DNA of 64,000 nt from Planococcus shixiaomingii (GCF_030413615.1 NZ_CP129236.1:3890001-3954000), one strand, 5' to 3'; counted from the stretch's first letter, positions 26,200 through 35,009 are shown. Program-made: numbers and translations. Notes: generated by a model not told the origin, from the sequence alone.

Positions 26200-26607
26200 T
26201 TGTCGAGAAATAGCTCTCGACAATTTTTCCATTTCGCTCCAGGCGGACGCTTTCCGCGGGCTCGCGCCGAGCCGCTTCGTCGCTTCGCGACTGCAGGGTC
26301 TCGGCTGTCTCGCTGTCCCGCAGGAAAGACATTGGCCGATGGCAGTGAGGCCAAGTATTTGCGACGAAGCAAGCGCAGCGATGCAGGAGCAGAGGGTTTT
26401 CCGCCGCCTTCCGCTTCACTCAATGCCTGTTTTTTCTTTAGAATATTTTTCAAATAAGAAACTGCCAGGAAAACTAACCTTTCTGTTGTTTCTTTCTTGT
26501 TTGCAAGATATGGAGCAAAACAATGTAGACTCCCGCGGGATAGCGCAGCTGTTTTGCAGAATATCGGCTATCCATATGAAAGAATAATTTTTTATTTTTC
26601 TCAACAA
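26200..26607. repeat. GC-rich intergenic element, copy A (~408 bp)
   Basis: Non-coding element with near-perfect 11-bp terminal inverted repeats (TTGTCGAGAAA at 26200-26210; TTTCTCAACAA at 26597-26607, one mismatch). The left module begins AGGCGGACGCTTTCCGCGGG; the right module carries GAGCAAAACA and GCTGTTTTGC in inverse orientation. Copies B, C and (rearranged) D lie at 31785, 36816 and ~62095. It sits between two convergent genes. Open frames here are not real genes. Confidence 0.85.
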
Positions 26608-26608
26608 A

Positions 26609-26650
26609 AAGGAAAGCCGTGACAGCGTACTGTCATGGCTTTCCTTTTTA
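26609..26650 (-). terminator. Terminator of the HAD phosphatase gene
   Basis: AAAGGAAAGCC pairs with GGCTTTCCTTT and an inner GTGACAG/CTGTCAT stem; A and T tracts on both sides make it bidirectional. It lies directly right of repeat copy A. Confidence 0.88.
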
Positions 26651-26662
26651 TTCTATATGTTG

Positions 26663-27529
26663 TTATCGTACTTTCACAGCCAAGACATTCGATTTCAAAT
26701 AATGATAAACGCCGTCTTCATCACAGGTGAATTCCGTTACGTCGTCTACGATTGCTTTAATATGGTCCGCTGCATTTTTCATGGCTACTGCGTGGCTGAC
26801 ATACCCGAACATCTTCACGTCGTTGTCGCTGTCACCGATAGCCAGCGTCTCGCAGCCTTTTAGCCCAAAGTGCTCCAGCATCTGGTCGATGCCGCTTGCT
26901 TTGTTGACGTTGGCGACCATGACCTCTGCGTTGTGCGGAGAAGAAGGCGTCATCGTGAAGTCCATCTCTTTTTGCAGCTGCTTGAGCTCTATTTTCCAGT
27001 TGTTGATGTGTTCTCTCGATCTTGCGAAAAAATAAAACTTTGAAAAATGCGTTGCCGTTATCGCTTCTTTCCACGCAATTTCTTCTTTGATCGCTTTTTT
27101 GCGTGAAATCCATTCGTTGATTTCTACGCCTTCGGGCTGTGGATCCCGGATTTCAGCTTCCACGTATTCCCGGTCTTCTTCCAGCACCAGACGCGGTTCG
27201 CCATATGGAAACAGTTCGTAATATACTTTGTTTTTCCGTGCGCGCTCAATAATGGTATCCACCAGTTCACGCGACAGCGAATGCTCAAACACCACTTCTT
27301 TTCCAATATAGCCCGACATGCCGTTGGCTGTGATGATGCCATCCACTGCAAAGCCCTCAGGCAGCATGTCCCCTAATTCCACTGCGGATCTTCCGGTTGC
27401 AATAAAAACAAAGATTCCTTCGCTTCGCAACTCATCTATGATGGTTTTCGTATTCATGCTTACTTTATTGTGGTGGTTCAAAATAGTGCCGTCCATGTCC
27501 AAGAAAATAGCTTTCGGTTGTATTGCCAA
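26663..27529 (-). CDS. Cof-type HAD-IIB phosphatase
   Basis: 288 residues of the HAD superfamily, Cof subfamily with a C2 cap. Motif I is D11-x-D13-G-T, motif II FIATGRS, and the C-terminal motifs are KASGIDQML and AIGDSDNDVKMF. These enzymes dephosphorylate sugar phosphates or nucleotides/flavin precursors. The start is TTG at 27529, supported by AGGAGG seven bases upstream; no ATG fits that position. Ends at a strong terminator next to repeat copy A. Confidence 0.9.
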   Translation of the reverse strand: MAIQPKAIFLDMDGTILNHHNKVSMNTKTIIDELRSEGIFVFIATGRSAVELGDMLPEGFAVDGIITANGMSGYIGKEVVFEHSLSRELVDTIIERARKNKVYYELFPYGEPRLVLEEDREYVEAEIRDPQPEGVEINEWISRKKAIKEEIAWKEAITATHFSKFYFFARSREHINNWKIELKQLQKEMDFTMTPSSPHNAEVMVANVNKASGIDQMLEHFGLKGCETLAIGDSDNDVKMFGYVSHAVAMKNAADHIKAIVDDVTEFTCDEDGVYHYLKSNVLAVKVR

Positions 27530-27772
27530 TGCGTTTCCTCCTGTTTCTTCAAATAAAATGTATTAAGCTAGTATACGCTGTGCCATTTTCAAAATCAAAG
27601 GAAGCCCTCTTTTCAACTGAAAACCCTCTAATTAAGAATTTGATGAATTAAAACCCTATTTTCAATATAATGAAGGTTGAAGAAGTATACTTATAACATA
27701 TGCAATTAAATAATTGTCTGTTTACGCATGCCAGTCTGGTAAAGTATGGCCTGCTGGCGGATGGAGGATAAT

Positions 27773-28615
27773 ATGAAGCAGATATTGACCATAGAAAAAA
27801 TACTGAATAATAACGTTGTCATTGCTCTTCACGATACCTATAAAGAAGTGGTCATGATTGGCAACGGGCTCGGTTTCAATAGAAAAAAAGGCGATTCAAT
27901 CTCTTTCGATAAAGCAGATAAAACATTTTTATTGAAAGATGAAAAAGAAAAAGAGCAGTACGTTAACCTGCTCCCTCATATTGAAGAAAACCTGATTGGA
28001 TTTATTCATGAACTGCTCCTCTTTGTGGAAGAGCAAATGGGCAAAGAATTGAATGAACATATTCATGTGGCATTGACGGACCATCTTGCTTTTGCAATCA
28101 GCCGTGCCAAAAAGAATATGCAATTCTCCAATCCGTTTTTGTATGAAATTGAAGCTTTATATCCGAGAGAATACCAAGTGGCAAAAGGCGTCGTAAAAAA
28201 AGTGGAAGACCGGATGGACATTTCGTTTCCTGAAGGTGAAATCGGTTTTATCGCACTCCATATCCACAGTGCGGTGACCGACAAGTCCTTGCGCGACATC
28301 AACCGGTACAATCTCCTTATCTCAAAGCTTGTGGCCCTTATTGAAGAAAGCTTGTCCCTTCAACTGAAAAAAGATGACGTCGATTACCACCGGCTGATCC
28401 AGCATCTTCACCGGGCAATCGACCGCGCTCATCAAGGCCAGGCGCTTGGCGAGGAAAACAAGTTGGAAGAAGTGTTGAAAAAAGAATATCCCGTGTGCTA
28501 TAATCTTGCGTGGAAACTAATAAAAGTTATGCAGAACCAATTGAATAAGCCGGTTGATGAAGCTGAAGTGCTGTATTTAACGATTCATCTTCAACGCCTG
28601 CTGCATAAATCCTAA
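27773..28615 (+). CDS. glcT: GlcT-type transcription antiterminator of ptsG
   Basis: 280 residues of the BglG/LicT/GlcT family: an N-terminal RNA-binding CAT domain (MKQILTIEKILNNNVVIAL, EVVMIGNGLGFNRKKGD) and two PRD domains with the conserved His positions (ALTDHLAFAISR, ALHIHSA, LIQHLHRAIDR, LTIHLQRLL). Unphosphorylated GlcT binds the RAT element in the ptsG leader and blocks the terminator; PtsG phosphorylates it when no glucose is taken up. I chose the ATG at 27773, just behind GGAGG, over ATGs 12 and 27 bases upstream. ptsG follows immediately. Confidence 0.93.
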   Translation: MKQILTIEKILNNNVVIALHDTYKEVVMIGNGLGFNRKKGDSISFDKADKTFLLKDEKEKEQYVNLLPHIEENLIGFIHELLLFVEEQMGKELNEHIHVALTDHLAFAISRAKKNMQFSNPFLYEIEALYPREYQVAKGVVKKVEDRMDISFPEGEIGFIALHIHSAVTDKSLRDINRYNLLISKLVALIEESLSLQLKKDDVDYHRLIQHLHRAIDRAHQGQALGEENKLEEVLKKEYPVCYNLAWKLIKVMQNQLNKPVDEAEVLYLTIHLQRLLHKS

Positions 28616-28618
28616 ACT
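28590..28618 (+). promoter_or_regulatory. Candidate ptsG promoter overlapping the end of glcT
   Basis: TTCAAC (28590-28595), 17-bp spacer, TAAACT (28613-28618). The -10 includes the glcT stop codon. The predicted start point is near 28625, exactly where the RAT begins. Hexamers are imperfect, so this is a prediction. Confidence 0.5.
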
Positions 28619-28624
28619 AATCAT

Positions 28625-28735
28625 ACGTGTTACTGATTCGATCAGGCATGAGTATGAAAAGATAAACAGGTTAAATCTTAGGGGGACGTGTCCCCTTTTT
28701 TAACCATATCTTTTCTGCTCATGCCTTTTTATTTT
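28625..28735 (+). promoter_or_regulatory. ptsG leader: RAT antiterminator target and overlapping terminator
   Basis: 28625-28653 matches the GlcT-specific RAT as I remember it from B. subtilis ptsG (GTGTTACTGATTCGATCAGG core). Its 3' half (AGGCATGAG, 28644-28652) is also the left arm of a long terminator whose right arm CTCATGCCT (28718-28726) is followed by a T-rich tract. RAT and terminator are therefore mutually exclusive. Inside the terminator loop a second hairpin (GGGGACGTGTCCCC plus six T, 28682-28701) could act as an extra stop. Confidence 0.92.
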
Positions 28736-28796
28736 GAACAGCAGGATTCAATTTGGCCGCATCTTTTATTTTAATAAAATTAAGGAGGAATTTTTC

Positions 28797-30869
28797 ATGT
28801 CTACTAAATCTGCAACGTCGAGCAATTTGTTCGGCACCTTGCAAAAAGTCGGTAAAGCACTGATGCTTCCGGTCGCACTCTTGCCTGCAGCTGGTATTCT
28901 GCTTGCCTTCGGTACGAGCTTTGCACAAGAGTCATTCTTGGAAGCGGTGCCATTCTTCGGCGCTGACTGGATCCAAAAATTATTGTTTGTTATGGCGGAA
29001 GCCGGCGGCATCATATTCGATAACTTGCCGTTGCTATTCGCAGTCGGAGTAGCCATCGGGCTTGCCGGCGGAGACGGCGTAGCAGGTCTTGCAGCCATTA
29101 TCGGCTACTTGATCATGAACGTTACCATGAAGGCATTCGGCAACATTACAGCCGAGATGACGACCGATCCCAAATATGCGGAAGTGCTGGGTATTCCTAC
29201 GCTTCAAACAGGCGTTTTCGGCGGTATCATCGTCGGAGTATTAGCCGCCTTTATGTACAATAAATTCTTTAACATCAAATTGCCGCAATTTCTTGGATTC
29301 TTTGCCGGCAAGCGTTTTGTTCCAATCGTTACGGCTTTCTCAGCAGTATTTCTTGGAATTGTCATGTTCCTTGTATGGCCATTTGCTCAAAACGGCTTGA
29401 ATGCGCTATCGCACTTCATGCTTGAAACCAACCGGACGTTAGCCGCTTTCGTATTCGGTACGATTGAACGCGGATTAATCCCGTTCGGCTTGCACCATAT
29501 CTTTTATTCGCCATTCTGGTTTGAATTCGGATCTTACACGAATGCTGCTGGAGAAATCATTCGCGGAGACCAGCGAATCTTCTTCTCTCAATTGCAAGAC
29601 GGCGTCGATTTTACAGCTGGTACATTTATGGCCGGCAAGTTCCCGTTCATGATGTTCGGCCTTCCGGCTGCTGCACTTGCCATCTATCACTGCGCACGCC
29701 CCGAGAAGAAAAAAATCGTCGGCGGAATCATGGCATCAGGTGCTTTGACTTCATTCTTAACAGGTATTACAGAACCACTTGAATTTTCATTCTTGTTTGT
29801 TGCACCAGTTCTTTTCGGTATCCATGCAGTTTTTGCAGGATTGTCGTTTATGACTATGCACCTTCTTGACGTTAAAATCGGTATGACTTTCTCGGGCGGA
29901 TTGATCGACTTCCTGCTCTTCGGCGTTATGCCTGGAAGAACCGACTGGTGGTGGGTCATCATCATTGGTGCTGTCTTCTCGGTTATTTACTATTTCGGTT
30001 TCCGCTTTGCCATCAAGAAGTTCAACTTGATGACTCCAGGCCGTGAAGAAGATACAGAAGAAGACGACGACGGCGAAGAAGTCGGCGATCTGCCATATGA
30101 AATTCTTGCGGCGATGGGCGGACAAGAAAACATCAAGAACTTGGATGCGTGCATTACCCGCCTTCGCGTCAGTGTAGAAGATAAAAACAATGTAGACAAA
30201 AACAGATTGAAGAAACTTGGCGCATCCGGCGTCATGGAAGTCGGAAACAACATCCAAGCAATCTTCGGACCAGTCTCTGACAGCTTGCGCGGTCAAATGC
30301 AAGATATCATCAACGGCAAGAGACCACGTCCACAAGCAGCTGCTCCAAAAGTTGCCGAAGGGACAATCGAAAATGCTGCAGACAAAACAGCAACACTAGA
30401 ATTTGTTAGCCCGATGACGGGCGAAATCCTGCCAATTACTGAAGTTCCTGACCAAGTATTCGCAGGCAAAATGATCGGCGACGGATTTGCCATCCGCCCT
30501 ACTGACGGCAAAGTCGTATCACCCGTCAACGGTAAAGTCGTTACGGTTTTCCCGACAAAACATGCGATCGGCATTGCGGCAGACAACGGCACTGAAGTTC
30601 TGATCCATATCGGAATTGATACGGTCAACTTGAAAGGCGAAGGATTTACGTCGAGAATTGAACAAGGCGACCTTGTCGAACAAGGCCAACTTCTAATGGA
30701 AGTGGATTTGGACTATGTCGAAAAGAACGCAGCATCAATCGTTACACCTATTGTCTTCACTAATTTGACTGAAGGCCAGGCTGTAGAAATTAAAACATCC
30801 GGTATTGTGAACGCTAAAGATAAAAATATTATCAAAATCACAGAAGGACAGCCTGCAACCACTAACTAA
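28797..30869 (+). CDS. ptsG: PTS glucose transporter EIICBA
   Basis: 690 residues: EIIC membrane domain (~1-410, about 10 helices), EIIB (~430-510) with phospho-Cys C452 ([11 protein letters not shown]), and EIIA (~545-690) with phospho-His H604 (LIHIGIDTV) and the partner His in TKHAIGI. It imports and phosphorylates glucose using PEP through HPr. The ATG at 28797 follows AAGGAGG; an upstream ATG would read through the leader terminator. The glcT gene, RAT and terminator upstream give substrate-dependent antitermination. Complete and normal length for an EIICBA glucose protein. Confidence 0.95.
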   Translation: MSTKSATSSNLFGTLQKVGKALMLPVALLPAAGILLAFGTSFAQESFLEAVPFFGADWIQKLLFVMAEAGGIIFDNLPLLFAVGVAIGLAGGDGVAGLAAIIGYLIMNVTMKAFGNITAEMTTDPKYAEVLGIPTLQTGVFGGIIVGVLAAFMYNKFFNIKLPQFLGFFAGKRFVPIVTAFSAVFLGIVMFLVWPFAQNGLNALSHFMLETNRTLAAFVFGTIERGLIPFGLHHIFYSPFWFEFGSYTNAAGEIIRGDQRIFFSQLQDGVDFTAGTFMAGKFPFMMFGLPAAALAIYHCARPEKKKIVGGIMASGALTSFLTGITEPLEFSFLFVAPVLFGIHAVFAGLSFMTMHLLDVKIGMTFSGGLIDFLLFGVMPGRTDWWWVIIIGAVFSVIYYFGFRFAIKKFNLMTPGREEDTEEDDDGEEVGDLPYEILAAMGGQENIKNLDACITRLRVSVEDKNNVDKNRLKKLGASGVMEVGNNIQAIFGPVSDSLRGQMQDIINGKRPRPQAAAPKVAEGTIENAADKTATLEFVSPMTGEILPITEVPDQVFAGKMIGDGFAIRPTDGKVVSPVNGKVVTVFPTKHAIGIAADNGTEVLIHIGIDTVNLKGEGFTSRIEQGDLVEQGQLLMEVDLDYVEKNAASIVTPIVFTNLTEGQAVEIKTSGIVNAKDKNIIKITEGQPATTN

Positions 30870-30879
30870 GTTTCACATC

Positions 30880-30930
30880 AAAAGCCCGGCTAGCAGCGAT
30901 TTGTTATCGTTTGCGTCCGGGCTTTTCATT
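30880..30930 (+). terminator. ptsG terminator
   Basis: 10-bp arms AAAAGCCCGG (30880-30889) and CCGGGCTTTT (30917-30926), with an imperfect inner stem. Confidence 0.85.
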
Positions 30931-30958
30931 ATTTAAAAGAGAAATTGGAGTGGGATAA

Positions 30959-31750
30959 ATGAAGTTATTAACGTTGAATTGCCATTCCTGGCATGAAGAA
31001 AACCAGCTCGAAAAAATCAGTCATCTAGCGGAAGCGATCAAAGAACAGGCCTATGACGTGATTGCCTTGCAGGAGGTCAATCAATCGATTGGCGAACCAT
31101 TGATTGATAAGAACATTAAAAAAGATAATTATGCAGTGGTCTTGCTGCACCAGCTAAAAGAAATCGGTGTAGAAGATTACGCGCTCGTATGGAATTTTTC
31201 CCACTTCATCTATGGAAAATTCGAAGAAGGTTTGGCTATTTTAACAAAACATCCCATACTGGAGGAACATTCTTTCTTCGTCAGCAAAGAATCCGATCCA
31301 GATACTTGGAAAACCCGGAAAATCGTTGGGACAAAAATTGATTGGAATGGCCGGCCAATCTCCTTCTACTCCTGCCATACCGGATGGTGGCATGACGCGG
31401 AAGAACCTTTCAAATACCAAGCGGATGTCCTCTTTGAGAATTTAAACAAGGAAGAAGTGTTCTTTCTATTAGGCGATTTCAACAACAACGCTTCTCTTGC
31501 AGGAGAAGGCTATGAATACTTGATGAACAAAGGGCTTTATGACAGCTACTCTCTCGCCGAAGAAAAAGACGAAGGCATTACCGTCAAAGGAAAAATTACG
31601 GGCTGGAACAACAACAAAGAAGACTTGCGCATCGATTTAATCTTGATGAGCGAGCCGTTTCCGGTTGTTTCTTCAAAAGTCATCTTCAACAACGAAAACA
31701 AGCCCGTCGTTTCCGATCATTTCGGAGTCGAAGTGGAAGTGAAAATATGA
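30959..31750 (+). CDS. Endonuclease/exonuclease/phosphatase (EEP) family protein
   Basis: 263 residues of the DNase I-like EEP superfamily. Visible motifs are LTLNCHSW, the metal ligand Glu in ALQEVNQ, SCHTGWW, LLGDFNNN (catalytic Asp/Asn) and the C-terminal SDHFGVEVEV (catalytic Asp-His). No signal peptide. Family members cleave phosphodiesters in DNA, sphingomyelin or inositol phosphates, and the target here is not known. RBS TTGGAGTGG. It lies between ptsG and repeat copy B; its original terminator seems to have been disturbed by the repeat. Confidence 0.85.
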   Translation: MKLLTLNCHSWHEENQLEKISHLAEAIKEQAYDVIALQEVNQSIGEPLIDKNIKKDNYAVVLLHQLKEIGVEDYALVWNFSHFIYGKFEEGLAILTKHPILEEHSFFVSKESDPDTWKTRKIVGTKIDWNGRPISFYSCHTGWWHDAEEPFKYQADVLFENLNKEEVFFLLGDFNNNASLAGEGYEYLMNKGLYDSYSLAEEKDEGITVKGKITGWNNNKEDLRIDLILMSEPFPVVSSKVIFNNENKPVVSDHFGVEVEVKI

Positions 31751-31754
31751 AAGC

Positions 31755-31773
31755 AGCCCTCTTCTAGATGAAG
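31755..31773. repeat. Flanking direct repeat left of copy B
   Basis: Nineteen bases nearly identical (one inserted C) to 32139-32158 on the right of the element. The right copy is the core of a functional terminator hairpin; the left copy has only a degraded stem. Confidence 0.75.
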
Positions 31774-31784
31774 TGGCTTAAAGG

Positions 31785-32132
31785 TTATCTAGAAAAAGCT
31801 TTCGCCAATTTTTTCATTTCGCTCCAGGCGGACGCTTTCCGCGGGCTCGCGCCGAGCCGCTTCGTCGCTTCGCGACTGCAGGGTCTCGACTGTCTCGCTG
31901 TCCCGCCGGAGTCGCCGCCTTCCGCTTCACTCAATCGCTGTTATTCCTTGCAATCGTTTTTTTGCTAAGTAAGTTCTGGAAAACTGACCTCTCTGACGTT
32001 TCTTTTTAATACACAAGATATGGAGCAAAACAGCGGAGACTCCCGCGGTGCAAGCCCGCAGGAAAGCGGAGCTGTTTTGTGGAGTATCGACTATTCCAAT
32101 ATGAGAGAATAATTTTGTATCTTTCTCAACAA
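31785..32132. repeat. GC-rich intergenic element, copy B (~348 bp)
   Basis: Same family as copy A: about 95 bp from 31814 onward are almost identical to copy A from 26230, then the right module with GAGCAAAACAGC and GCTGTTTTGT. The right end TTTCTCAACAA (32122-32132) is intact; the left end (TTATCTAGAAA) has decayed. It lies between convergent genes. Compared with A and C it lacks most of the central segment. Confidence 0.85.
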
Positions 32133-32173
32133 AAAGTAAGCCCCTCTTCTAGATGAAGAAGGGCTTACTTTTT
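32133..32173 (-). terminator. Terminator of the Gfo/Idh oxidoreductase gene
   Basis: AAAGTAAGCCC pairs with GGGCTTACTTT, with A/T tracts on both sides. Its core (32139-32158) is repeated on the other side of element B. Confidence 0.87.
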
Positions 32174-32188
32174 CAATTAAATTCCGCC

Positions 32189-33127
32189 TTACTCAAGCAG
32201 TTTTGCCACTTTTCGGGAAATCTCATGCGTATTGATGGCGGATTCCAGCTGATTGTTGTTCACGCACTTTATGAATTCCTCGACTTCGTAATACATCGTG
32301 TCAAATTCATGCGGAACCGAAAGGTCTTCCGTTGAGCCGTCTCTGTATTTGATGACGATATGCTTCGGATCGCTGATTCGGTCGATTTCGATAATACCGT
32401 TCTCACCTTGGATTTCACTTGGCATGTAAGAATCCGATATCTTCGAATACATGATCACTGCTTCTACCCCATTGTAATTCAGGATCATGCTGCCTTGGCC
32501 TTCTGCACCCGTCGATAACAAATAACTATTTCTCAGGACTGAATCCGGTTCTCCTACTAAATGGACGATAGGTGCGATGCAGTAAACTCCTAAATCCATT
32601 TTGGCACCATTCCCCAGTTCAGGCTTAAAGGCATTTTCAATAATACCTTCTTTGTATTTATCGTAGCGGGAAGAATACTGGTTGTAATGGAAAACAAAAC
32701 GGCGCAGCTGGCCGATTTTATCCAAGTTCTTTCTCATGTTAAGGAACGACGGCGTCACCGTTGACTTCATCGCTTCCATATACGTCACTTTGTATTTCTG
32801 AGAAGCCTCAATTACCCGGTCCATTTCCGCAGCGGAAGTAACTGCAGGCTTTTCGCAAAGAACGTGAATACCATGCTCCATCGCAAGCACACTTTGTTCC
32901 ACGTGGAACGAATTTGGTGACGCGATATAGACAGCATCAATCGTTCCGCTTTGGAACATTTCCACCATATCGGTGTAGACATGTTCCACCCCGTACTGAT
33001 CCGCAAACTCCTTGCCCTTTTCTGTTGTTCTGGAGTAAACAGCTCCTATACTGAATTCCGGATGCGCTTTTGCTGCTTTAATGAGCCGATCGGTGATCCA
33101 GTTCGTTCCGATAATTCCAAATCTCAT
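32189..33127 (-). CDS. Gfo/Idh/MocA family oxidoreductase
   Basis: 312 residues. The N-terminal Rossmann fold opens with MRFGIIGTNWITDRLIKAA, followed by AVYSR, the dinucleotide/substrate motif VLCEKPAVTSAAEMD, and a C-terminal dimerisation/substrate domain (DLGVYCIAPIVHLVG, LNYNG). NAD(P)-dependent dehydrogenases of this class oxidise sugars, inositols or dihydrodiols; substrate unknown. The ATG lacks an outstanding RBS. Transcription may start at its own promoter between 33128 and 33255, downstream of the small RNA terminator. Confidence 0.87.
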   Translation of the reverse strand: MRFGIIGTNWITDRLIKAAKAHPEFSIGAVYSRTTEKGKEFADQYGVEHVYTDMVEMFQSGTIDAVYIASPNSFHVEQSVLAMEHGIHVLCEKPAVTSAAEMDRVIEASQKYKVTYMEAMKSTVTPSFLNMRKNLDKIGQLRRFVFHYNQYSSRYDKYKEGIIENAFKPELGNGAKMDLGVYCIAPIVHLVGEPDSVLRNSYLLSTGAEGQGSMILNYNGVEAVIMYSKISDSYMPSEIQGENGIIEIDRISDPKHIVIKYRDGSTEDLSVPHEFDTMYYEVEEFIKCVNNNQLESAINTHEISRKVAKLLE

Positions 33128-33254
33128 GTTGTTCCCTCTTTTCTAATTCAACTATGTATTTGCTTTCTATGAACAGCTGCAACCATTTTCTTTAGTGGAT
33201 GCATATTTTTTATATAAACAATTCTAACACACGCTTAGGGTTTGATTGGACAAA

Positions 33255-33376
33255 TAGAAAAAGCACCTCGCCCGAAGGCAAGGTGCTTATCGATAGTTTG
33301 CGGCGTTCCAAGCCACGCTCCACAACGTGTTCCTAAAAGGAATGCTTGTCCGTCTTACGCAAACGAGCTCATCGCG
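33255..33376 (-). ncRNA. Candidate ~120-nt structured small RNA
   Basis: On the minus strand a near-consensus promoter, -35 TTGACA (plus 33406-33411), exactly 17 bp, -10 TATTGT (plus 33383-33388), is followed by an RNA ending in a strong terminator (plus 33261-33288, then T-rich). No credible reading frame. The RNA folds well: P1 pairs 33358-33364 with 33296-33302, P2 pairs 33344-33348 with 33309-33313, and inside P2 two hairpins (33330-33342 and 33314-33329) abut without linkers. I do not recognise the family. A leader/riboswitch for the downstream oxidoreductase (start 130 nt away) is the alternative. Confidence 0.72.
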
Positions 33377-33382
33377 TCTTTA

Positions 33383-33411
33383 ACAATAGATCATATTAGA
33401 AAAAGTGTCAA
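33383..33411 (-). promoter_or_regulatory. Sigma-A promoter of the candidate small RNA
   Basis: TTGACA, 17-bp spacer, TATTGT on the minus strand; the start point is expected near 33376. It is among the strongest promoters seen in this window. Confidence 0.8.
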
Positions 33412-33452
33412 TGCATTTCGCTTGGGAAGCGTGGCGAAGAACAGTATTCCTA

Positions 33453-35009
33453 TTACAAAATAGGCGCAACAAGTTCGGCAACCCGCAGCCTGAGCCGATT
33501 ACTCAATGAAAAATCCCTAAAGTACTCTGTCGTAAGTTCCTTAGAAAGCTTTACATCATTCAAGAAGATCTGAACCATCTCTTCCGCAGCCTCTGCATCG
33601 TAGACAAAGGCATTCGCTTCATAATTCAATGTAAAACTCCTTACATCCATATTCGCCGAACCCACCGAAAAAGCTTTGCCATCAACCACTAAGGTTTTAG
33701 CATGCAAAAAGCCATTATCATAGGCATATACTTTTACACCGAAGCCTGCAAGTTCTTTGGCAAAAGACAAGCTGGCACTATAGACAAATATATGATCCGC
33801 TTTATTCGGAATCATAACCCGCACATCTATGCCACTGAGCGCCGCTGTACGGAGTGCATCTAAAACAGCTAGATCAGGAACTAAATAAGGGGTTTGAATA
33901 TAAACGAACTCCCGCGCTTGGGCAATCATCCGCAAATACCCATTTTTTATTTGATCAATCAATTCATCCGGTCCGCTAGCCACTACTTGCATCCCAACTC
34001 CTTCTACAAGATCGGCAGAAGGAAAATAATTATCTTCATACGTTTTGAAGTATTTTTTAGTCGTTTCGTTCCAGTCAGTTAAAAACCGATGCTGCAAAGA
34101 ATAGACGGCCTCCCCTTCGACGCGGAGGTGCGTGTCCCGCCAGTAGCCGAACTTCCCGTTTCGTCCTAAATATTCATCTCCAACATTAAATCCGCCGATA
34201 TATCCAAATTTCCCGTCTATGATCGCAATTTTTCTATGGTTCCGGTAATTGACGCGTGGATTAGCGAAAGGCAGTTTGGAAGGCAATGATGCTGCTGCTT
34301 TGCCACCAGCCTGAAAAAAGTCATGAAAAAATTTTTTGGACAATGAATTAGAGCCGATATCATCATAAAGAAAAAGGACTTCAACGCCTTGCTTCGCTTT
34401 TTCCGTCAGCAACCCAATAAGGCTTCTCCCCATATCGTCATTATTCACCAAATAATATTCGAGGTGGATATGGTCTTTCGCCGCTTCAATATCCTTGAAC
34501 AATGCATCAAATTTCCGTTTTCCATCCGTGTAGATTTGAAGGCGATTATGATAAGTGAACGGAGCTGTCTCGTTTTTCAGATTCATCCGTATAAGATGCT
34601 GCCATTCATCCGCCACCGCTGATGGAAAACTGAAAGTTCCCCGGTCAATTTGGGACAGTTGCTGTTCTGAATGATCCTGGATTTCCTGATTCATATAAGT
34701 AGTGGCATGCTTTGATTTGTTTTTTCTATGCGGCTGGCCAAAAAACAGGTAAAGCAGAAAGCCCAAAATAGGAAGAAAAAATAAAATCATAACCCACGCC
34801 CATTTAGAAGATGCCCTTTTCCGTTCGATAAAAAGGATAAAAAGCGCTAACCCAGCATTTAATAAAAACACCAGATTGCTGACAAGGTTCCACCATCCTA
34901 ACGAATTCCACCACTCGGCAGCAATAGTGATTACCTCCTTTCGCTTTCGGTTTTCCTTTAATTTACCCGGTTTGCTAGCTATTAGTCCTTTTACTAAAGG
35001 GCATAACAT
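33453..35009 (-). CDS. cls: Cardiolipin synthase
   Basis: Up to 518 residues. Two membrane helices near the N-terminus (about residues 38-60 and 70-92) are followed by two phospholipase D domains with HKD motifs: NHRKIAIIDGKFGYIGG and FLHAKTLVVDGKAFSVGSAN. The enzyme condenses two phosphatidylglycerols to cardiolipin at the membrane. The start is uncertain. The ATG at 35009 gives 28 extra basic residues, while a perfect AAAGGAGGT lies 8 nt before an in-frame ATT at 34925 (then AAEWWNSLGWW), which would give a more usual N-terminus but a rare start codon. Confidence 0.9.
   Translation of the reverse strand: MLCPLVKGLIASKPGKLKENRKRKEVITIAAEWWNSLGWWNLVSNLVFLLNAGLALFILFIERKRASSKWAWVMILFFLPILGFLLYLFFGQPHRKNKSKHATTYMNQEIQDHSEQQLSQIDRGTFSFPSAVADEWQHLIRMNLKNETAPFTYHNRLQIYTDGKRKFDALFKDIEAAKDHIHLEYYLVNNDDMGRSLIGLLTEKAKQGVEVLFLYDDIGSNSLSKKFFHDFFQAGGKAAASLPSKLPFANPRVNYRNHRKIAIIDGKFGYIGGFNVGDEYLGRNGKFGYWRDTHLRVEGEAVYSLQHRFLTDWNETTKKYFKTYEDNYFPSADLVEGVGMQVVASGPDELIDQIKNGYLRMIAQAREFVYIQTPYLVPDLAVLDALRTAALSGIDVRVMIPNKADHIFVYSASLSFAKELAGFGVKVYAYDNGFLHAKTLVVDGKAFSVGSANMDVRSFTLNYEANAFVYDAEAAEEMVQIFLNDVKLSKELTTEYFRDFSLSNRLRLRVAELVAPIL

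Noticed and set aside
26157..26457. Overlapping open frames of 85-104 codons on both strands
   Set aside because: They lie inside repeat copy A, have no RBS or family resemblance, and arise from high GC.
29787..30335. 182-codon minus-strand frame opposite ptsG
   Set aside because: Shadow of the EIIC/EIIB region; no RBS and no motif.
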